14,437 bases of DNA. It comes from Candidatus Scatomorpha merdipullorum (GTDB lineage Bacteria > Bacillota > Clostridia > Oscillospirales > Oscillospiraceae). The number at the start of each line of letters is the position of its first letter. The first letter of the stretch is position 1. The position numbers and the translations under genes are program-made. Below are positions 12,891 to 14,437 of the stretch, in pieces. Where the stretch lies: assembly GCA_018716795.1 (NCBI GenBank), contig DVJK01000087.1:1-14437 (forward strand), in the 5' to 3' direction. Below the pieces are notes generated by a model. It was not told where the DNA came from. It worked only from the letters and a program-made list of their open reading frames with translations, and searched no databases.

Positions 12891-14437
12891 ATGGTATATT
12901 GCCCACATTGTATGCACCCCTCGGAGGGCAGCTTCTGCCCTCAGTGCGGAGGCCCGCTGGAGTGGAAGCCCGCTCCCGGCCAGCTGTCCGCCGGCGCCAT
13001 GCTCAACGGCGGCGGCCTGCACCGCTACGTCACCGGAAAGGCCCTGGGCCAGGGCGGCTTCGGCATAACCTACATCGCCGTCGACCCGGACACGCGGCAG
13101 CGCGTGGCCGTCAAGGAGTGCTTCCCCGCCAAGTGCGTGCGCCGCGCGCCCGACGGCGTCACGGTGGAGGCCATGCCCGGCATGGAGAGCATTTTCGGCC
13201 GCGTGCTGGAGAGCTTCCTCGCCGAGGGCCGCACCCTCGTGCGCCAGACGGGGCTGAGCAGCATTGTCAAGGTGCTCGACTTCTTCCGCGCCAACGGCAC
13301 GGCCTATCTCGTCATGGAATACCTCGACGGCGTACCGATGCACCGCCGGATCTCCCAGTCCGGTCGCATCCCGGCCGCAGCCGCGCTGGCCATGTTCCGC
13401 CCGCTCATCCGCGACCTCGCCCGGCTGCACGCCTCCGGGATAATCCACCGCGACATAAGCCCGGACAACATCATGCTCATGCCCGACCGGACGCTGAGGC
13501 TCATCGACTTCGGCTCCGCGCGCGACAGCGCGCAGGCCGGCGGCCTCTCCGTGGTCTTCAAAAGCGGCTTCGCGCCCGTGGAGCAGTATAGGGCCGAGGG
13601 CCAGGGCGCCTGGACGGATATATACTCGCTCTGCGCGAGCATCTACTACTGCATAACCGGCTCCGTCCCGCCCTCCTCCGTCGAGCGGCTGGAGAGCGAC
13701 ACGCTCCTTCCCCCCTCCCGCCTGGGCGTGAACATTGCTCCGGCGCAGGAGCAGGCGCTGATGTGGGGCCTTGCCGTCCAGCCGAAGGACAGGCCGCGCA
13801 GCGTCTCCCTGCTCGCCTCCGCGCTCTACCCCGCCGCGCAGGGCGGCGCGCAGCGCCAGACATACGAGCCGAACACCTATCAGCAGCAGACATACGAACA
13901 GCGTCAGACCTATACGCAGCAGCCCGGCGGCGAAGCCCCGGGCCCGCGCGAGGGCGAGGTCGGAACCCCGGCCCGGCCCGGCAAAGGCAAAAAGCGCGGC
14001 CTAATTTTCGGCCTCGCGGGCGGGGCGGCGGTCCTCGTCGCCGCGGCCGCGCTCCTGCTCACCGGCGTCCTGGGCGGCAGGCGCGGCGCCACGCCGGACG
14101 GCTTCAACTACGTCATAAGGGGCGGCGAGGCCACGCTCACCGGCGCGGAGCTCCTGAGCGGCGACGTGATTCTCCCCTCGGAGATTGACGGCAGCCCGGT
14201 CACCGCCGTCGCCGCGGACGCCTTCGCCGGGCAGGACGGCGTGACCTCGATAACCGTGCCCGTGCGCATGGAGGTCGAAGACGGGGCCTTTGAATGCGAT
14301 TCCCTTCGCGCCCTGGCGCTGCACTCCGGCATGAGCTCGGAGCGCGGCTGGGGCTTCCCCTCGGACACGGCGGTGTACAGCCTGGGCGAGGAGACCGGCG
14401 CGGGCGCGCTCGAGGGCGTCGAGGTCGCCGGCGGCGT
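12891..14437 (+). CDS. membrane Ser/Thr protein kinase with N-terminal zinc ribbon and C-terminal BspA-like repeats (partial)
   Basis: Hanks-type (PknB-like) kinase, 515 residues visible and still open at the right edge. The N-terminal zinc ribbon has C4-x2-C7 and C16-x2-C19. The kinase domain covers about 45-312: Gly-loop GQGGFG (53-58), catalytic lysine K75 in VAVKE, HRDISPDN with D188 and N193, DFG at 206-208, and activation segment SGFAPVEQY. A Gln/Thr/Tyr-rich stretch (about 323-344) contains repeated QTY units. A transmembrane helix is at about 370-395, followed by an extracytoplasmic part whose ADAFAGQDGVTSITVP and DGAFECDSLRALAL look like BspA/LRR_5 repeats. ATG 12891 is one base after the protease stop, with GGAGG eight bases upstream, so translation is coupled. 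It probably phosphorylates proteins bound by the neighbour's FHA domain. This architecture is frequent in gut Clostridia. Confidence 0.92.
   Translation, partial: MVYCPHCMHPSEGSFCPQCGGPLEWKPAPGQLSAGAMLNGGGLHRYVTGKALGQGGFGITYIAVDPDTRQRVAVKECFPAKCVRRAPDGVTVEAMPGMESIFGRVLESFLAEGRTLVRQTGLSSIVKVLDFFRANGTAYLVMEYLDGVPMHRRISQSGRIPAAAALAMFRPLIRDLARLHASGIIHRDISPDNIMLMPDRTLRLIDFGSARDSAQAGGLSVVFKSGFAPVEQYRAEGQGAWTDIYSLCASIYYCITGSVPPSSVERLESDTLLPPSRLGVNIAPAQEQALMWGLAVQPKDRPRSVSLLASALYPAAQGGAQRQTYEPNTYQQQTYEQRQTYTQQPGGEAPGPREGEVGTPARPGKGKKRGLIFGLAGGAAVLVAAAALLLTGVLGGRRGATPDGFNYVIRGGEATLTGAELLSGDVILPSEIDGSPVTAVAADAFAGQDGVTSITVPVRMEVEDGAFECDSLRALALHSGMSSERGWGFPSDTAVYSLGEETGAGALEGVEVAGG

Noticed and set aside
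1..14437. CRISPR array, tRNA, insertion sequence or phage genes
   Set aside because: No regularly spaced repeats, tRNA-like cloverleaf, transposase motifs or phage structural genes were recognised by eye on either strand.

Overview
The window looks like chromosomal DNA from a GC-rich, strictly anaerobic Firmicute, most likely a gut Clostridia member of the Oscillospiraceae type. This is an inference. It rests on strong AGGAGG-type ribosome sites, many Fe-S and oxygen-sensitive proteins, an OFA-type MFS carrier, and a zinc-ribbon Ser/Thr kinase with a BspA-like C-terminus, an architecture common in that group. No rRNA, tRNA, insertion sequence or CRISPR array was seen.

Left part (1-6677, minus strand): one long, closely spaced gene set read right to left. 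The order is hypA, a Cys-rich 4Fe-4S protein, a small unknown protein, a SnoaL/NTF2-like protein, an OFA-type MFS transporter, a second related Cys-rich 4Fe-4S protein, a small ferredoxin, an unknown 219-residue protein, a CooC-type nickel-insertion ATPase, and hypB, which runs off the left edge. Three nickel-delivery proteins are present, but no hydrogenase, urease or CO dehydrogenase catalytic subunit is visible. The nickel client is either beyond the left edge, elsewhere in the genome, or not a classical one.

Middle (6678-7893): two regulatory intergenic regions flank a TetR-family regulator gene on the minus strand. Six copies of a 12-bp dyad, CGAA-N4-TTCG and close variants, lie in these regions. 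They occur next to the probable hypA promoter and next to the promoter of the rightward genes, so the TetR protein probably controls both units. The tetR leader carries a (TA)11 tract inside an inverted repeat.

Right of that (7894-11165, plus strand): a three-domain FMN/4Fe-4S/FAD ene-reductase (old yellow enzyme, 2,4-dienoyl-CoA reductase/Bai type) and an iron-dependent alcohol dehydrogenase, closed by a good intrinsic terminator. With the transporter, the electron carriers and the SnoaL-like protein, this suggests an inducible system that imports an unsaturated or oxygenated small molecule and reduces it. The substrate cannot be read from the sequence.

Right end (11232-14437, plus strand): an unrelated two-gene signalling module with its own promoter and a possible attenuator. 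It encodes a trypsin-like protease with a membrane anchor and a cytoplasmic FHA domain, then a membrane Ser/Thr kinase starting one base after the protease stop and cut off by the right edge.
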